Below are positions 11,653 through 23,182 of a stretch of 64,000 nucleotides of DNA, one piece after another. Source of the stretch: Celoporthe dispersa (lineage: Eukaryota; Ascomycota; Sordariomycetes; Diaporthales; Cryphonectriaceae). Position 1 is the first letter of the stretch, and every line of letters begins with the position of its first letter. Under the pieces are notes generated by a model, which had not been told where the DNA came from, searched no databases, and worked only from the letters and a program-made list of their open reading frames with translations. Position numbers and translations under genes: made by a program. The stretch is taken from assembly GCA_016584495.1 (NCBI GenBank), contig WAID01000013.1:1922001-1986000 (forward strand), given 5' to 3'.

Positions 11653-11923
11653 GCGGCAGACGATGCGCACAAGTTATGGAGACACTTCCCGGAGCAATGG
11701 CGTTCAGGGCACATGGCGGCATGGTTCAAGGGGGGAAAGAAAGCCTCCCTCGGGGTTCTGGACGGGTGTCTACTCGCCATATAACAGCTATGCGCTTTCA
11801 TACGAGAACAATTTAGAATCCTTGCACAGATACGAACGCCCCTCCCAACGCCCTCTCGCCCCCCCGCCCCCCGAGGCATCCCATACAGACCATACAAATC
11901 AAGACGCACACAGCACCACGCAC

Positions 11924-12397
11924 TCAAGCACCCTGAGGCCCCTCTCCCTTCTTCTTCTGCTCCCCAGGCCCGCTCGCCTTCGACCTGTCGCTCTTGGTGG
12001 CCTGGTTCATCTCGCCGCCACCGTGCTGGCCCAGCGGCACCGACTTGTCATGGCTCGCCCCGCTCACCTCCAGCGGGTTCCCACCCTTGCCGCCCTCCTT
12101 CCGGGCCGACTCCTTCTCCTCCTCGGGCTGCGTCCTGGAGGGGTCGAATGCCGTGTCCATGTGCGCCACCGAGTCGTCATCCAGGCTGCTCTGCGTGCCC
12201 TCGTTCGAGCGGGGCTTGACGCTCTCGCGGTCCTGGTCGTCCTTGTAGGGGAGCCGGAGGACGGGCGCGGTCTGGTATGGCCGGAGGCCTGAGGTTCTGG
12301 AGGCCGGGACAGGGAGGAAAGGCCGGGCAGCATGGCGGGTTCCCGAGGTCCGTGCCTGTCGGCGGAGGAGGGTGCGGATTGGGCCTAGGGAGGACAT
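11924..12397 (-). CDS. Small conserved fungal protein, probable mitochondrial import
   Basis: A single open frame of 157 residues. The N-terminus (MSSLGPIRTLLRRQARTSG) is Arg/Ser/Leu-rich with no acidic residue, as in a mitochondrial presequence. The rest is hydrophilic and charged, with DDDSVAHMDTAFDPSRTQPE, EEEKES, GGNPLEVSG and a Lys-rich tail. This resembles short fungal mitochondrial proteins of unknown function, but I cannot name a family. It converges with the RING gene, leaving about 270 bases between stops. No transmembrane segment is visible. Confidence 0.65.
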   Translation of the reverse strand: MSSLGPIRTLLRRQARTSGTRHAARPFLPVPASRTSGLRPYQTAPVLRLPYKDDQDRESVKPRSNEGTQSSLDDDSVAHMDTAFDPSRTQPEEEKESARKEGGKGGNPLEVSGASHDKSVPLGQHGGGEMNQATKSDRSKASGPGEQKKKGEGPQGA

Positions 12398-14027
12398 TTC
12401 TTATCTAGAGCTGGTTGGGTTGGGTTGAGCTATGCTGGCTGAGTGGTAGACAAGGCAGGCCTGATATCTCTTTGGGACAGTGGAGAGCAATAGAGAAGCT
12501 TTGGGGTTGAACCTGAAGGGGGTTAAAGTAACGTAGTTCACCCTTTCGTTGAGCATTTGACGTCATGGTGGCGGCTCATTGACTAAGGTGACCTTCAAGG
12601 TCCCGACCCCACTTTTCGCCTCAAGCAATAATAGCTTCTACTTTGCACCTGGCCACTTTCATATCTGTTGGGGCCCAGCATGGCTTCTATGTGAACACCT
12701 ATTGAATAGTGAGATGCAACAACCCAGATACTGAAGTACTTGAGTAATCTATGCATATTGTGCACCCCTTTTCTCTTTGCTCAACACGTATCAGATTTCT
12801 CCTCACTTTAATAGCTGTTACAGAAAGCACCATGAAGTCTTGTCAAGTCCAGTCCTACTTACAGCCTCTATACTATCATATTCTCTCAACAGTGGCACCA
12901 TCGTAAGGACTCGGAAAGTGTTTTTATTCTCTTAATCATGGTAGAAGGACCTTGTAGGTTTTTTTTCTTGAGTTTGTTTTACTATGCGGCTTGACTGGCT
13001 CACCCAACCCCAGTGACCTTGCAAATATGGGCATATTTTACACTTTAGTACAACACAGATGCTATCGAAACTTGCTGAGAAAGTGGTCATCAAGGGCTGC
13101 AAAATCTTAGACAGGCGGTTTCCAAAAGTTTGAGGACCAGTCGAGAGGGATCCACAGGAGATAAGGATGAGGTTCGTGAATGCCTACTAGGTCTGCTAAA
13201 GAAGTCCCGAGGGCTGCATAGACTGATCTTTGGTCTCGTATCCAGCCCTAACGAGTTGACCCAGGACGTCCGGGCTGTCTAAACGGCCTTCTGCCCCGCG
13301 TTGCGTCGCACAGGGAACGCGGCAGTAAGGATATCGAGAACCACCTCCCAGCCAATAAACAAGGAACTCGATGTGAGCAGCAAGGCGGGGAATAGTGCCG
13401 TCGCTATCGCAACAGGGGGTCTTTTATTCAGAACCCAGGCAGGAGTCGATGTGTATCATATGAAGAAATTTTCTCGCTCTCTGCGTGCCTGAAGGAGCGG
13501 CGGTCAAACATTACTGCAGACATCCATGATGCACTGATTCGAAAAGGAAAGGCCGTAAGAGTCGGCTGCAAAATTACGTGGTTACCTGCATGTCAGCATC
13601 AGCCGCACATGCGTGTTTTCTGCACGTTGCTTATCCAGCCTCGTTCAGCTCAAGCGGCTGCTCAGCTGCGTTTTGATTCGTCACTGGTCAGTCTTACTAA
13701 CCTCTTTGAATCCTTTTTTTCTTGTTTTTACCTGCTTTGTCTTTTTTCCTGACCGCGAGGCACATCGCATGGTTGTAAAATCTAGACTGAGGTTCCGTCA
13801 TTTGTTGCAGGACGTATTGGTCTTGTTTGAATGAAATTCACCATTTACGGTTTTGATACCATGTATCTAGTATCCCTTAACCAAGAATTCCAATCATTTT
13901 TGAAAGAGAGAAAGAAGTAAAAGGCATCAGTCGACGGTCGTTTGCTTCCATCGCTAGAGAGACGTAGCATAGTGAGAACGAAGTCTCTGTAGTCTACAGC
14001 TCGTCTTCCAAGACCTTCGGCTGACCA
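12398..14027. other. Gene-free, more AT-rich segment
   Basis: No supported gene. Base composition drops visibly in GC compared with the genes before it, and stops are frequent in all frames. The first part would be the promoter of the small mitochondrial gene. No tRNA, terminal repeat or transposase signature is seen. Confidence 0.5.
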
Positions 14028-15344
14028 CTACAGCCCAATGTGTTCTCGTTTTGGCAACACGGTGAACACTCTCTCCTTGAACAAACGATGTCCATCGGAC
14101 CCAAAGTAGCGGGGGCTCTGTTAACATCATGAGCGATGCACTCCTGCGATAGAGGCGGGTTACATACCTCAAAGCTCCACTGGTCGTTTGCTCGAATCCA
14201 CTGTCCCAGGGAGTGAGCGTATTCCCGGACCTCTCTGTTCACCTCCTCGCTCTCCCCAGGAAAGTCTGGCAAGCTGCTCAAGTCCATCTGGAAACGCTTC
14301 TCAAGGTCGTGATGCATAGCGCCGATCCAATCAAACGCCTCCTGCAACTCGAAACCGTATTGTCTCATGAGGACGGTGACCAAGTTGTGGCCATCATCGC
14401 CCCGGCTCTGTCTGCAGATCGATAGTCAGTCCTCTGCACTGCGAGCAGCTCAAGGTATGCCGCGAGACAAACAAGAGACGCACTCGACATTGTAGGAAAA
14501 CATATCGTTTGCTATGACGACCAGTTCCGCCGTGTCGATTTCCAGGCGCTCGACCAAAGGATGCTCGACCACATGATCGGGGATGTTGAACCGTGCCTGG
14601 CACACGACGATAGAGGGCAGCAAGCCGATGGTGTGGCGCCGGATCTCAAAATAGCTCTCTACATCTCGAACATGGTGGTGTGTTCGGTCGAAAGACTGCT
14701 CTATTACCGCGTCTGTATAGGACCGAAATATCTTCAAGAAGCGCTTCTGGGCAAGCGGTGTGAGGTAGTCTCTGGCACGGAGCCAGAACCTAGACGCGCA
14801 CCGATTAGATGAGGTACGGCCGTAGTGAAGTGTCATTCGATACGTACTGCCGGGTGAGCTCTCCACCGAGCCATTCACCCTCGGGTCGGGGCATATCCGG
14901 GTTGCAGAGAGCATCGATCAGTGCGTCGGCTTGTTTTCGCGTGTCGACTTCATCAGACACATCGGAGTATTCGTCAAAGGCGAAGAACACCTGCATCAAG
15001 TCGCAAGCAACTCGGAGCCCCTCTGAGGGAAGGGAGCGAGGACGTGTCAGTCTACCCTCACGTCAACTTGTGAAGCTCAGAGGGCTAATGCTACCTTTGT
15101 CAATATTAGGGTAGGCCATTGAGGCTAGAAGGCTGAAGTCGCCCTCATAAAAAACCTTCTGGGCTTTCGGGCTAAAGGCTTTGAAGCCTTCAAACCAAGC
15201 CCAAGACTCCCTCCTGCACTCCTCGTAATACGGGCTGACTCTCCTGGTCCATGGCCAGTCGACCAGGGTGTCAGGTATGCGGATGGCTGTACCTGGGGTG
15301 ACCTGTGGCATCGGGCCATCCCTGGGGGGTCTTGTGCAGCCCAT
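14028..15344 (-). CDS. Sesquiterpene synthase (class I terpene cyclase), five exons, intact
   Basis: Exons 15344-15095, 15022-14848, 14789-14484, 14411-14168 and 14117-14028 join in phase to 354 residues, the usual size for fungal sesquiterpene cyclases. The N-terminal part carries RIPDTLVDWPWTRRVSP and WAWFEGFKAFSPKAQKVF. The metal-binding aspartate motif is FDEYSDVSDE, a D-E-x-x-D variant of DDxxD. The NSE motif is NDMFSYNVE, spanning the exon 3/4 junction. Later come DDGHNLVTVLM and a C-terminal RY pair in SPRYFGSDG. The reaction would be ionisation and cyclisation of farnesyl diphosphate; the product cannot be predicted. All four introns (50-72 nt) have GT-AG ends, and CTAAT or CTGAC branch sites are visible in at least two. 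The start could also be the in-frame ATG at 15311. No intact P450 or transporter partner was recognised beside it. Confidence 0.86.
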
Positions 15345-17050
15345 GTTGTCTCCAAACTCTCGAGGTCCTTTCTTGATGCGATCTTGTTGAGTCTTGGCGA
15401 TTCTGTGTGTATAGGGAGAGTATAGGTCGGTATGTGGTGCGCCTCTTGCTGGTAACCTTGACGGGATGCACGTAGATAGGATCACAGGCTTGCAACCGTC
15501 CTCGCTTGAGAAAACCTTCTGCGTTTTATCAAATTCAAAGGGCATGACGAAAGCTGCCGAAACGGAGAACAGATTAAAATCACAGCTGGCAGGTTCTTGA
15601 CAAATCAACATCCATGGGCCTCCTAGCCCTTTAAAATAGTGTCCTGTGCAAGTATCAGATTGACCCGGGGCAGCAACAGATATACTAAACTCGCCCGAGT
15701 GATCCTTCACGTAAGGACCAAAGCATAGCTACCACAATCCCCGACGCTACATTCCTTACATGAAAGCTTACTTTGGTAGACGCATATGGAATACTCGCTC
15801 GTGGTAAGCACAAGTAAGCTGAGGGTGTGAGTCCACAGCCCGCAGCTTCTACTACATACCATGAACGAACCTGCCCACTTGTCTGCCTTCCCGGAATACA
15901 CGGCACCCACGCCCCATTCCCTGTCGATAGTCGAGCTTTGTAGTGAACAATCCCATGAACCATTTCTTGCAGCTCGTCAGCACTAACATCTCTCTTCACT
16001 CAGCGTCATCTCGCCACCAGGTAGGTATTAATACCTTATCGAAGTTCTCATGTTGATCAGGACGCCACACTATATCAGAATATAGCTCAATGAAGAAGGC
16101 GTAAAGCAGATGCGATGTATTACTTACATCCGTTACAGTGGTAGTTTTTTTTCTTTCCCCGCTTTCTTTCGGATTCGTTGGTAAGGGGCCCAGGACCCTG
16201 CTTAGTGGCATAGGTCTTGCATATGAGCCCCTCCCCCATGTTGACATACCTGTCTGAGTGTGCAGGTTGCAAGTTTGAATAATGTCGAGGACTTAGGCGG
16301 GTTATCGAGGACCTTGAAGAGATAGAAAGAAAAGGAATAACTAGGATCACACTTGACGGCCGATGCCAATCGTAACGAGCGTTCCATGGTAGCAGGACGG
16401 GACATTCGAATAGAGTTCTCGCAAATACCGCAAGTTCGTCATCATGAGAGCATTCAAGAGAAAGGACAGAATGGCTTGTTCTACCTGTCTGGGATGACGT
16501 CCGCAAATGCCTTGGCGTGATTTATGCTTGGAACTCTTCTCTCAATGTTGATGCGATCTGCGTCATGGTATCACTGCTGTCCGGCATATCTGCGCTACTT
16601 AAGTGTGAAAGATATCCTCCGGCATCTAATCTATGCATCATGTCTCGGGTTATGTACTGGCTATAGCAGAGCATTGTCCCTAGAGGTTGGATCCGCATTA
16701 ATGCGCCCACGGTCTGCCGAAGGGACCATGGTTCGTCAAGAAAGCATTGCACTCACTCACACTTGTGCGACACTTCTTTGGAAGAGCAGGCTCGGGTCCT
16801 TGGCTTAATGGACCGACAGTCCTTTTGGCAACAAGTGTTATGCAGGTCTGGAAGTGCTAGCTAGGTCTCCAGGTACCCTTCCCTGCATGGCGGGTGTTGG
16901 ATCAAATAGATGTTGCCTTGCTACCTATCTCGTACCCGAGGAGCGCCATTACAACTCTGTTGATGTTTCGGAAAACCACTCACTACTTAAATCAGGGACT
17001 CGGTGGTCCCTCGGCTCTAGTCATGAGAAAGTTTCACCTCCGGTTGTCGT
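15345..17050 (-). other. Decayed or multi-intron coding sequence of unknown family upstream of the terpene synthase
   Basis: Several minus-strand stretches read like protein but do not join. One at about 16522-16752 contains QPLGTMLCYSQYITRDMM and ADMPDSSDTMTQIASTLREE, and continues past one stop into DDELAVFARTLFECPVLL in the same frame. One near 16000-16130 reads HLLYAFFIELYSDIVWRPDQ then VLIPTWWRDDAE. One at 15850-16000 reads VSADELQEMVHGIVHYKARL. I could not assign a family or a consistent exon model. It may be the remains of a gene once paired with the terpene synthase, or a gene whose introns I cannot resolve. Confidence 0.35.
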
Positions 17051-18721
17051 TTAACTATGGAGATAACTCCGGGGTTCTCAGTAACTAGTGATGTTCTAGG
17101 CACTACGTAACGATTCACGCGGTGAAGAGGCGTAGTGTTAGAACTATACCCCGAATCTCTATCATTACAACCTCGGAAATCCCCACTCTGTGCACTACAC
17201 CGCTGATCGTATTTGTGTTCCGCAGCCTTGATTGCGGATCCACGTGGAAGTTGTCGGGTAGCACAATCACTTGCGAGAGCATACAGTACATGCTGTCACT
17301 CAACATGGACTGACCCGGCTTGATTATTCTGTGTACCTATCAGCCTTCGCGAGTTGCCTAGCTTTTGGCTACTCCTCGAGCCTCACCGGGTGAAAGGGAG
17401 GCCTATGATAACTAGCAGCTATTCGGATAGATTCGAACCGTCTATAGAAGGGTGTGTTCTGTGACATGATACTCCCACCTAAGCTGACCTGCTTGTGTGA
17501 TACACCCGGGGGGGGGGGGTTCCACATATCTTATCCTACTGGCACACTATTTCAAGACTACCTATGAGTTCTCCGATGAATATCGGCCTTGTTTGCATTA
17601 TGCCTCGGGCTGGCGTAGATCACGCGCCTTTGTCACGGCAGTCAGGGTTATTTTCCATTCGCTCTCTGCTCTTAAGATAGCAAGTAATCATTGCCACCAT
17701 GATCTAGTACTTATTTATGGTACTTTTGTGTCATCGACTGGAGACCATATGGACTCGGCTTCATTTTCTCTCAGAAATGAGTGGAGCTGTGCAACAAGGC
17801 TCTTATTTCCCATGCTATTTTAGCCACAAGAGTGTCCTTATTCGATCTTATCAAGAGGTCGAATGGAATTTATCATGATAGAGTTGATTTCAAGAAGGTT
17901 AGAACACTTGAAAGTGCTGTAGGAGTGTAATGGAAGCCATGTGATAGGCTGTACTGTATGGCCAGGGCAATCCTTTTCGGTGTATAATATTTCTTTTCTA
18001 GCGCCGGAGGAAAAGTATTGAGGTGGCGGTGAAGAGGCTTTTATAGTGTCATCTCACCATCTCAGCTCGGATGACACTATGAAATGAATAGTACAATATT
18101 GTTGTACACCAAGAGCTAAGAATCTCACGAACTGGGCAAGTGGCAAATTCTATAATAGGTTTGAGTACATATTTCTTACTGAGTGCTATTTAGATATAGA
18201 CTGTGTTTGTTCAAGCTGCATCTTTTTAAGTTATGCAGCATTACATCGACTAGAGTTATTAGTCAAACTTATGCCAATGTAACATTACCATGGCGTTGTA
18301 GTGAGGGAAGATCTTGTCAAAGCCTAAGAGATATACAAACTCATTTCGGAGCGTTTATACTTATACGAGTATTTTACTTATAAGGTATATCTTTAGCAAA
18401 GTACATCTATATTGGACATATGAGAGGTTTAAATCTACTAATGTAATTAATATGTCATCCCAACCAATGCAAATGCCAAGTCCTCAATCAAGTGCAGATG
18501 TTGACGAGTCTCTCCTTCAGAGGCAGAGATAAACTTCTCCCTGTGCAGCCCGTTCTGCCCCCATGCCCATTATATTAAGACCAAAACTTGACCTACGACT
18601 CTATCATTTGGTAAGTCGAGGTTGCTCTTGTCCTAATCATTCCAACATGGACCTCCATGCCCTCCCTAGTCAGGTCCTAGACTGCACACTTGTACTTTCT
18701 TCCTATTTCTCTTCCGCCCTT
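17051..18721. other. AT-rich degenerate sequence without supported genes
   Basis: Stops are dense in all frames and GC is clearly lower than in the flanks, particularly 17.8-18.5 kb. A G10-type run occurs near 17510. No terminal repeats or recognisable reverse transcriptase or transposase motifs were found, though the texture fits an old, mutated repeat. An inverted repeat is listed separately. Confidence 0.45.
18043..18080. repeat. Inverted repeat with 11-bp arms
   Basis: ATAGTGTCATC at 18043-18053 is repeated exactly in reverse complement at 18070-18080, with a 16-nt loop. It stands alone in degenerate AT-rich sequence with no gene next to it. Confidence 0.8.
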
Positions 18722-20322
18722 TCACCCTGCCACGCCGATCCTCTCCCACCTTCCAGGGCTATAGGGTATCGCCGCAGACCTGCCATGCAGGACAGCAGCC
18801 CGCGGTACCTCCCGCAGCAGCCCCTGCTCCGACGTCCGGAACCCAGCCTCATCAAGGGAAGCTAACTCGATAGGCCCCCGTGTGGTGCCCTGGGCAGCAT
18901 CCGACACCCCCGCGGCGGTGGGGGAGGTATTGCCTGGCAGGGACTTGCTATTGGCGCTCCCATGCCACGTCACGCTGTCCTTCTTACGCGCCCCGGGGCT
19001 GTGCAGGCCGAACGTGGGGGATGTGCTGATGCTCGGCTGGCGGAGGACCACACGGGACACGAACACCTTGATCGAGGGGATGGAGCCACAGATGATGGCG
19101 ACGTTGATCTCGATGAGGGACCAGAGGCTGATTGGGATGCTCGTCACTGTGGGTTTACAAACAGGCCAGATTTTGTCAGCGTGAAAAAGAAAGAAAAAAA
19201 ACCCCTCCCCAAATAAACTGAAAAGAGAAGAACGAAAAAAAAAAAAAAAGAAGAGAAAGGGTTGGGGCTAAAAGCCTTCCAAGCAGATACATACATGGTA
19301 GTTCGACGACCGACCCAGTCGCAACCACGTGCAAAGCATTGAGCCTGGCGCAGGACACAGCCGTGGTGCTGGAGCCCATAGATGTTAGCGAGCGTGCACC
19401 TGAGGAACGAGGGGAGGAAAACACACAAGACACCGCAGAGGAACACGGAGACCAGGATGAGCTGCTGCTTCTGGGGAAGATTCGCTCTGAAGAGAGAGGG
19501 CAGCGGGCTGACGAGCAGCACGATGTCGTTCAAGATGTTGATACCGCTCATGGTGAAAAGAGAGCGCCGCGGTCGACGCACCAGCCCGGCTGGGTCAAGT
19601 CCCAGGCCTTGGAGATGGGGAAGCAGTAGAACAGGGTCCCGCATAGGGTCGTGAGGCCGCAGGCGCTGACCCAGAGCACGGCGAACAGGATGGCCCTCTT
19701 GCCCAGCGCCGACGTCAGCAGCCTGCCCACCTGCATGGTCAGGGACAGCTTGTAGAGCATCTGCGTGGTGGAGTAGAACGGGACCGTGGCATAGAGCGAC
19801 TGCACACGATCAGCTATCGACTTCTTCTTTTCGAGCTAACGACAATAACTTGTAGAGAAAAGCCTTCTCGAGTGTCTGCTTACAGCAAAGAAACTGGTCG
19901 GGGGTAATTGGTCGAATACTTGGCCCAATCCAAATTTGATTTCTGCCGTGCCATTTCGTTAGCCTTGAGATCACTGAACTGGACATCGCCGTCACAGGTT
20001 AATGCGAGGCCTGGGGGCTCACCGAAGAAAGTGCTTGTGGTATCAGCTATCGAGCAGGCCTAGAGGCAAAGAAAGAGTGAGAACCGCTTCATGGATCACG
20101 ACAAGCGACAACATCCGAGGTTGTGTCAACACAAGGAATCATCTCTCTGCGTACCATCGCTGCTGCCATCAGGCAGTCGTCCCACCCCAGTGCTCTGACA
20201 AGTACTACTCTCGTATACAGTCTCAGGATGACTATCGTCAGTGACAAACTGGTCCACAAGAAGGCGTTCACCACCAGGCTATGGCAGTTGTCCACAATGG
20301 GCAGCCCAGCTAGATACCACAT
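18722..20322 (-). pseudogene. Pth11/rhodopsin-like fungal 7TM protein, frame-disrupted
   Basis: Exon 1 (20322-20155) encodes a membrane helix (VVNAFLWTSLSLTIVILRLY) and GWDDCLMAAAM. Exon 2 (20059-20023) gives ACSIADTTSTFFG. Exon 3 gives FGLGQVFDQLPP and exon 4 SLYATVPFYSTTQMLYKLSL plus further helices. This order is typical of the fungal integral-membrane rhodopsin-fold family around Pth11. The last exon (19146-18722) holds SIPISLWSLIEINVAIICGS and a polar tail. Two breaks occur. At the A4 run (19556-19559 on plus) the frame moves between CVDRGALF and MSGINILNDI. Near 19420-19470 it moves back, which needs either a 34-nt intron or a second indel. It may be a live gene with base errors or a decaying one; its gene-poor setting leaves this open. 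Confidence 0.62.
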
Positions 20323-22195
20323 CTTGGCTCGTGAGGATAAGAAGAAGCCCTCGAGAAATTAATTGTGCCCACTGTGCCGAGAGCAATGATTACTGTTGAT
20401 GCACGTCCCCTTGGTAGGATAAAGTTGTTCGACAACACCCGCAGCAGAATTCAAAGAACGCACACAAGCACATAGACAAGAGAAAGAGAAAAAAAAGAAA
20501 GGGAGCCTGTGTTGTGAATTTCTACTCGGGTCGAAGGATAAAAGCTTCATCATCTGGCCCAGCACAGCGTGACATCGCATTTTCGTCAGCAGCAGTCAGC
20601 AGGCATCGGCAGGCCATACATATTCGATACGTTATGCAGCCTTGAAGCACGGGCGGCTTCGGCCCCGGCGGGATTCTGACCATGGCTTTGCTTTCTTGTT
20701 GTTTCGAAAGGGGTGAGGGGGGCGGGGGTTCTAAGCAGCCTCTTCCCACGACTCAGATATGTTGCTCTTGTCACTTGTTCTGTTTTTTTTTTGGGGGCGA
20801 GGAAGTAATGCGGTTTAAACATCTCCTGCCAGATGTGGTTGACAGGTTGGTTGAGACCGAGGCGTCTAAGTGGCTTGCTGCCACCCTGCATGTCCTAGGC
20901 ATGCAGGAGGGTAACGGTCTCGGCTAGAAGCTGAGGGCCCGGGCCCGAGCCGTCTGCTCAGCACTACGGCTGGAGGCGGGCCCTACCTACTTTTGCGTGG
21001 TAACAATTCGCGAAGGTCGTCTACTGCCCTTTCAAGACATGCGTAATGACATTAGCCTGGAAAGATTTGATTCTGGTCATGTCAGCATCGAGAGAGGCCA
21101 GCCCGCCCCCAGTTGCCCAGCACGGTATCGATCTTCCCATTTCTCCTGCGGCTGATGAAGAGAGGCCGGGCCGGGCGCCGTATAGCCTCGTCCCATCCTT
21201 CACATTCGTCCTGCGACTTAGTCACCAGCCTGAGCTGGCAGTGCTCCTTTGGTTGGTCAAACGCGCTGCTCTTTACCTCGTTCAGATCTGGTTAGGGCCG
21301 AGTGGGCCCGGTCCGGTCCGCTCTACCGTAGAAGAAGCCGGTGATAATTGTCGAGCAGGAAGGAGGACGGGGACAATAGACGTCTGGAAATAGCTGGTGC
21401 ATTCTAGCATCCATGATTGGTATTGTCGGTGCCTGGTGTCTGTTCTTTATTAGTTCGGCGTTGGGGGAGGCTCTGGACCGGCGTATCGGTCTCGTTTTGT
21501 TGTCTTCACAGAAACACAGGGGTTCCAGTCCAGGATCCAGATCCTCCAGAGTTCGCGAAGGTGGGTGAGTGGGGAGAGGTTATGGTGGAGAGGGAAAGAG
21601 ACAAAAAAGAAAGGAGTGGGGAAAAAAACAAAAGCAGATAGCTACGAGAAGATATATCAGGGGACGGAGTAGAGCAAGGTCCGGGGAAGTGTCTACGTAC
21701 CGACACACACAAGGGCTGGTTAAGGTTGATTTGTAAAAGGCTACATACATTGGCAGAACGTGGCTGAAACTGGTATTCAACGCCATAGGATTCAACGCGG
21801 GCTCAGTGGCTGCAGGAATGGACACAGCTGAGTTTGTGGGGGATAGACGGCCGCCGTTTGCGTGTGTGTGCATGTGTCGTCTGCCCTGCTCGAGCCTTAT
21901 GCAGGGCGAGCCGTTGACGAGAAACCCCTCGCGTCGGCCAACAGCAGTCTTGTCGTGATCCTGCGGCTCGCCAGTCCACGAACACACGAGGTATGAGACC
22001 CAGACACGTTCCGCATGATACAGGTCTCTGGCGCCGCCCCTTGGTAGCAGCAGGCTTGCATCCTGTCAAGGCCATCCACGCCGTGCTGGCTGGAACACAG
22101 TCCTCGCCCACAAGACTTGTGTGTTACACCTACCACAGGGCGCCTGTACACGCGATGCTGTGTATCAACACAGGAACATGCATGCGTCTGTCCCA
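20323..22195. other. Gene-free region between the 7TM gene and COQ3
   Basis: No open frame here has a recognisable domain or a plausible exon chain. A GC-rich palindrome GGGCCCGGGCCC lies at about 20936-20947, and a purine tract sits near 21590-21630. The first part would be the 7TM gene's upstream region. Confidence 0.45.
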
Positions 22196-23182
22196 TCACG
22201 CCTCGGATCGATTTTCCCCCCTCTGCACGGCGAAGAAATAATTCCCCGCTGCCTCGCTCCCAGGCACTTCCTTCCAGCCCAAGCCGGGGACATAGACCAC
22301 ACCCATGACCCTGGGGACGCTCCAGCCCGGCCTCTGCGCAAAGTGCCTCCTGAGCTCCTCGGCGTTGATGTACTTAGACCAGTCATGGGTCCCCTTGGGC
22401 ACGATCTTGAGCACGTCCTCGGCCATGAAGTTGGTCGTGAGCCAGCTCGCCCACGTCCGGGCGATGGTGCTCAGCACGAGCCAGCCGCCGGGTCTCACGA
22501 ATTGGCCGCACCGCTCGAGGAAGGCAGATGGCGTGTCCACGTGCTCGATGACCTCGAACAGGCTGACGACGTCGTACCTGTCGCCGTCACCACCTGGTAA
22601 GGGCAGGGTCTCGATGGTGCCACTGACATACTGGAGCCTGCTGGCCAGTGAGGGATCCTTGGCGGCGTGGGCTCTTGCAACCTTGAGGACCTCCGGGGTG
22701 GGGTCTACGGCGGTGACGGAGGCGGTGGTAGGCAGGCGGGCCGCAGACTCGGCGAAGATGCCGCCGCCACAGCCGACATCAAGATAGCGGAGCTTGTGGG
22801 CCGTCGAGAGGGGCTCGGGCTGGACGGCGTGGCAGGACCGGATGAAGTCGTGGCGGAGCGGGTTCATGAGGTGGAGGATGCGAGAGGACCCGTGGGGATC
22901 CCACCAGGAGGCGGCGAGGGCATTGAAATGGGCCACCTCGGAAGGGTTGACGGACGTGTAGGCGGGTGAGGGAGGTGACGATGAGGCTGAGGCTGAGGCT
23001 GGGGAAGAGGTAGGTCCACTGCTGCGATCTTCATGGAGGCAGCGCTGTATTGCTGGTGTGATAGTGATGGATGATGTATTTTTCTTGAGTGTCGTGAGTC
23101 TCGGTGCTGGTGGGGATCGACGAGCTGCCCTGGTGATCTGCTGCAGCAGAGCTCCTCCTGATGCTGCCCTCGAAGGTGCCAT
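22196..23182 (-). CDS. COQ3: Ubiquinone biosynthesis O-methyltransferase, mitochondrial
   Basis: A single exon of 328 residues. The N-terminus (MAPSRAASGGALLQQITRAA) is basic and Ser/Ala-rich, fitting a mitochondrial presequence; Ser/Ala/Pro low complexity follows. The enzyme core begins with VNPSEVAHFNALAASWWDPH and LHLMNPLRHDFI. SAM-binding motif I is LDVGCGGGIFAESAARL, followed by VTAVDPTPEVLKVARAHA, YDVVSLFEVIEHVD and FVRPGGWLVLST. The family performs both O-methylation steps in coenzyme Q synthesis in the mitochondrial matrix-side complex. C-terminal GTHDWSKYINAEELRRHF also fits. The frame is intact. It is transcribed divergently from the DHBP synthase gene, about 900 bases apart. Confidence 0.95.
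   Translation of the reverse strand: MAPSRAASGGALLQQITRAARRSPPAPRLTTLKKNTSSITITPAIQRCLHEDRSSGPTSSPASASASSSPPSPAYTSVNPSEVAHFNALAASWWDPHGSSRILHLMNPLRHDFIRSCHAVQPEPLSTAHKLRYLDVGCGGGIFAESAARLPTTASVTAVDPTPEVLKVARAHAAKDPSLASRLQYVSGTIETLPLPGGDGDRYDVVSLFEVIEHVDTPSAFLERCGQFVRPGGWLVLSTIARTWASWLTTNFMAEDVLKIVPKGTHDWSKYINAEELRRHFAQRPGWSVPRVMGVVYVPGLGWKEVPGSEAAGNYFFAVQRGENRSEA

Noticed and set aside
17430..17445. tRNA-like box (GATTCGAACC)
   Set aside because: No matching A box or cloverleaf could be built around it.
17051..18500. Possible Ty1-copia remnant
   Set aside because: A few residues vaguely recall an RNase H region, but no motif of integrase or reverse transcriptase and no long terminal repeats could be shown.
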